NCBI GenBank assembly: GCA_045577735.1
Contig: JAZNIY010000021.1
Coordinates: forward strand, 1 to 14,094
Direction of reading: 5' to 3'
DNA from: Stercoripulliclostridium_A sp045577735
GTDB taxonomy: Bacteria; Bacillota; Clostridia; Christensenellales; DTU072
Length of the DNA: 14,094 nt
In this document: positions 14,007-14,094 of the stretch, piece by piece
Position numbering within the stretch: the first letter of the stretch is position 1
Layout: every line of letters begins with the position of its first letter
Notes under the pieces: generated by a model
Seen by the model: only the letters and a program-made list of their open reading frames with translations
Databases searched by the model: none
Told to the model about the DNA's origin: nothing
Made by a program: the position numbers and the translations under genes

Positions 14007-14094
14007 CAAGCGCAAGCTGGCAGGCGTTTTATGCGCACTTGTGCGCCGCTAGTTGTATTAGGGCTATGCCCGAAACTGAAATACCCCCCGCTAT
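14007..14094 (+). other. Hairpin-rich right flank of tnpA, probably the right end of the element
   Basis: Contains GCGCAC/GTGCGC (14033-14038, 14041-14046), GGGC-TAT-GCCC (14061-14071), and a final CCCCCCGCTAT that looks like one arm of a palindrome cut by the window edge. No T run follows the complete hairpins. The right-end palindrome and cleavage site of the element are expected here or just beyond. Confidence 0.5.

Larger units (their letters stand above)
13408..14094 (+). mobile_element. IS200-type insertion sequence (right end outside or at the window edge)
   Basis: A single-gene IS200/IS605-family element: left-end palindrome (13418-13440), long structured leader, Y1 HUH transposase gene, then hairpin-rich DNA to the window edge. 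Such elements move as single strands, have no terminal inverted repeats and make no target duplication, so exact ends cannot be read here. In IS608 the left cleavage site lies some 15-20 bases before the palindrome, which here would fall in the T run of the upstream terminator. The coordinate 13408 is approximate. No tnpB or IscB-like gene appears before the edge. Confidence 0.85.

Overview
The window looks like chromosomal DNA of a low-to-middle GC, Gram-positive-type bacterium, most likely an uncultured anaerobic clostridial lineage of the kind found in guts. The supporting signs are a type III glutamine synthetase (GlnN), strong AAGGAG-like ribosome binding sites, textbook TTGACA/TATAAT promoters with 17-bp spacers, intrinsic terminators, an ECF-type S component and a LURP-one-related (YxjI-like) protein. 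The placement is an inference from gene content; no marker gene such as rRNA is present.

Layout. Positions 1-1233 (minus strand) hold the N-terminal 411 codons of glnN, cut by the window edge. A divergent control region (1237-1382) separates it from a plus-strand half-size ABC exporter (1383-3107), whose perfect promoter places the transcription start on the ATG. A monocistronic-looking LURP-one-related gene follows (3210-3719). Next come a type II (archaeal-type) glyceraldehyde-3-phosphate dehydrogenase (3783-4814) and an archaeal-like phosphoglycerate kinase (4802-6040), overlapping by 13 bp. After a hairpin terminator lies a tight cluster of two FAD enzymes (BaiN/HI0933-like, 6087-7184, and COG2509-like, 7177-8742) and an ECF S component (8746-9285). 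An APH-fold kinase with its own promoter occupies 9421-10398. A bicistronic operon (10560-13360) encodes two related, unrecognised membrane proteins, each with three N-terminal and one C-terminal membrane helices around a large extracytoplasmic domain. The right end is an IS200-type element (about 13408 to beyond 14094) with a left-end palindrome, a structured leader that covers the tnpA ribosome binding site, and a Y1 HUH transposase.

How the genes work together. gap and pgk form the NAD(P)-dependent oxidation and ATP-yielding steps of lower glycolysis. The flavoprotein and S-component genes are translationally linked and probably co-transcribed, although a shared function is not proven. The paired membrane proteins are the best candidate for an undescribed system: same topology, same operon, a consensus promoter, a strong terminator, and codon choice like that of gap.

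A GCGCGTGT-type word next to AATT recurs in three intergenic promoter regions (1331, 3132, 3167, 10473) and may be a local operator. No gene-free stretch exceeds 300 bases. I saw no tRNA, rRNA or CRISPR array.
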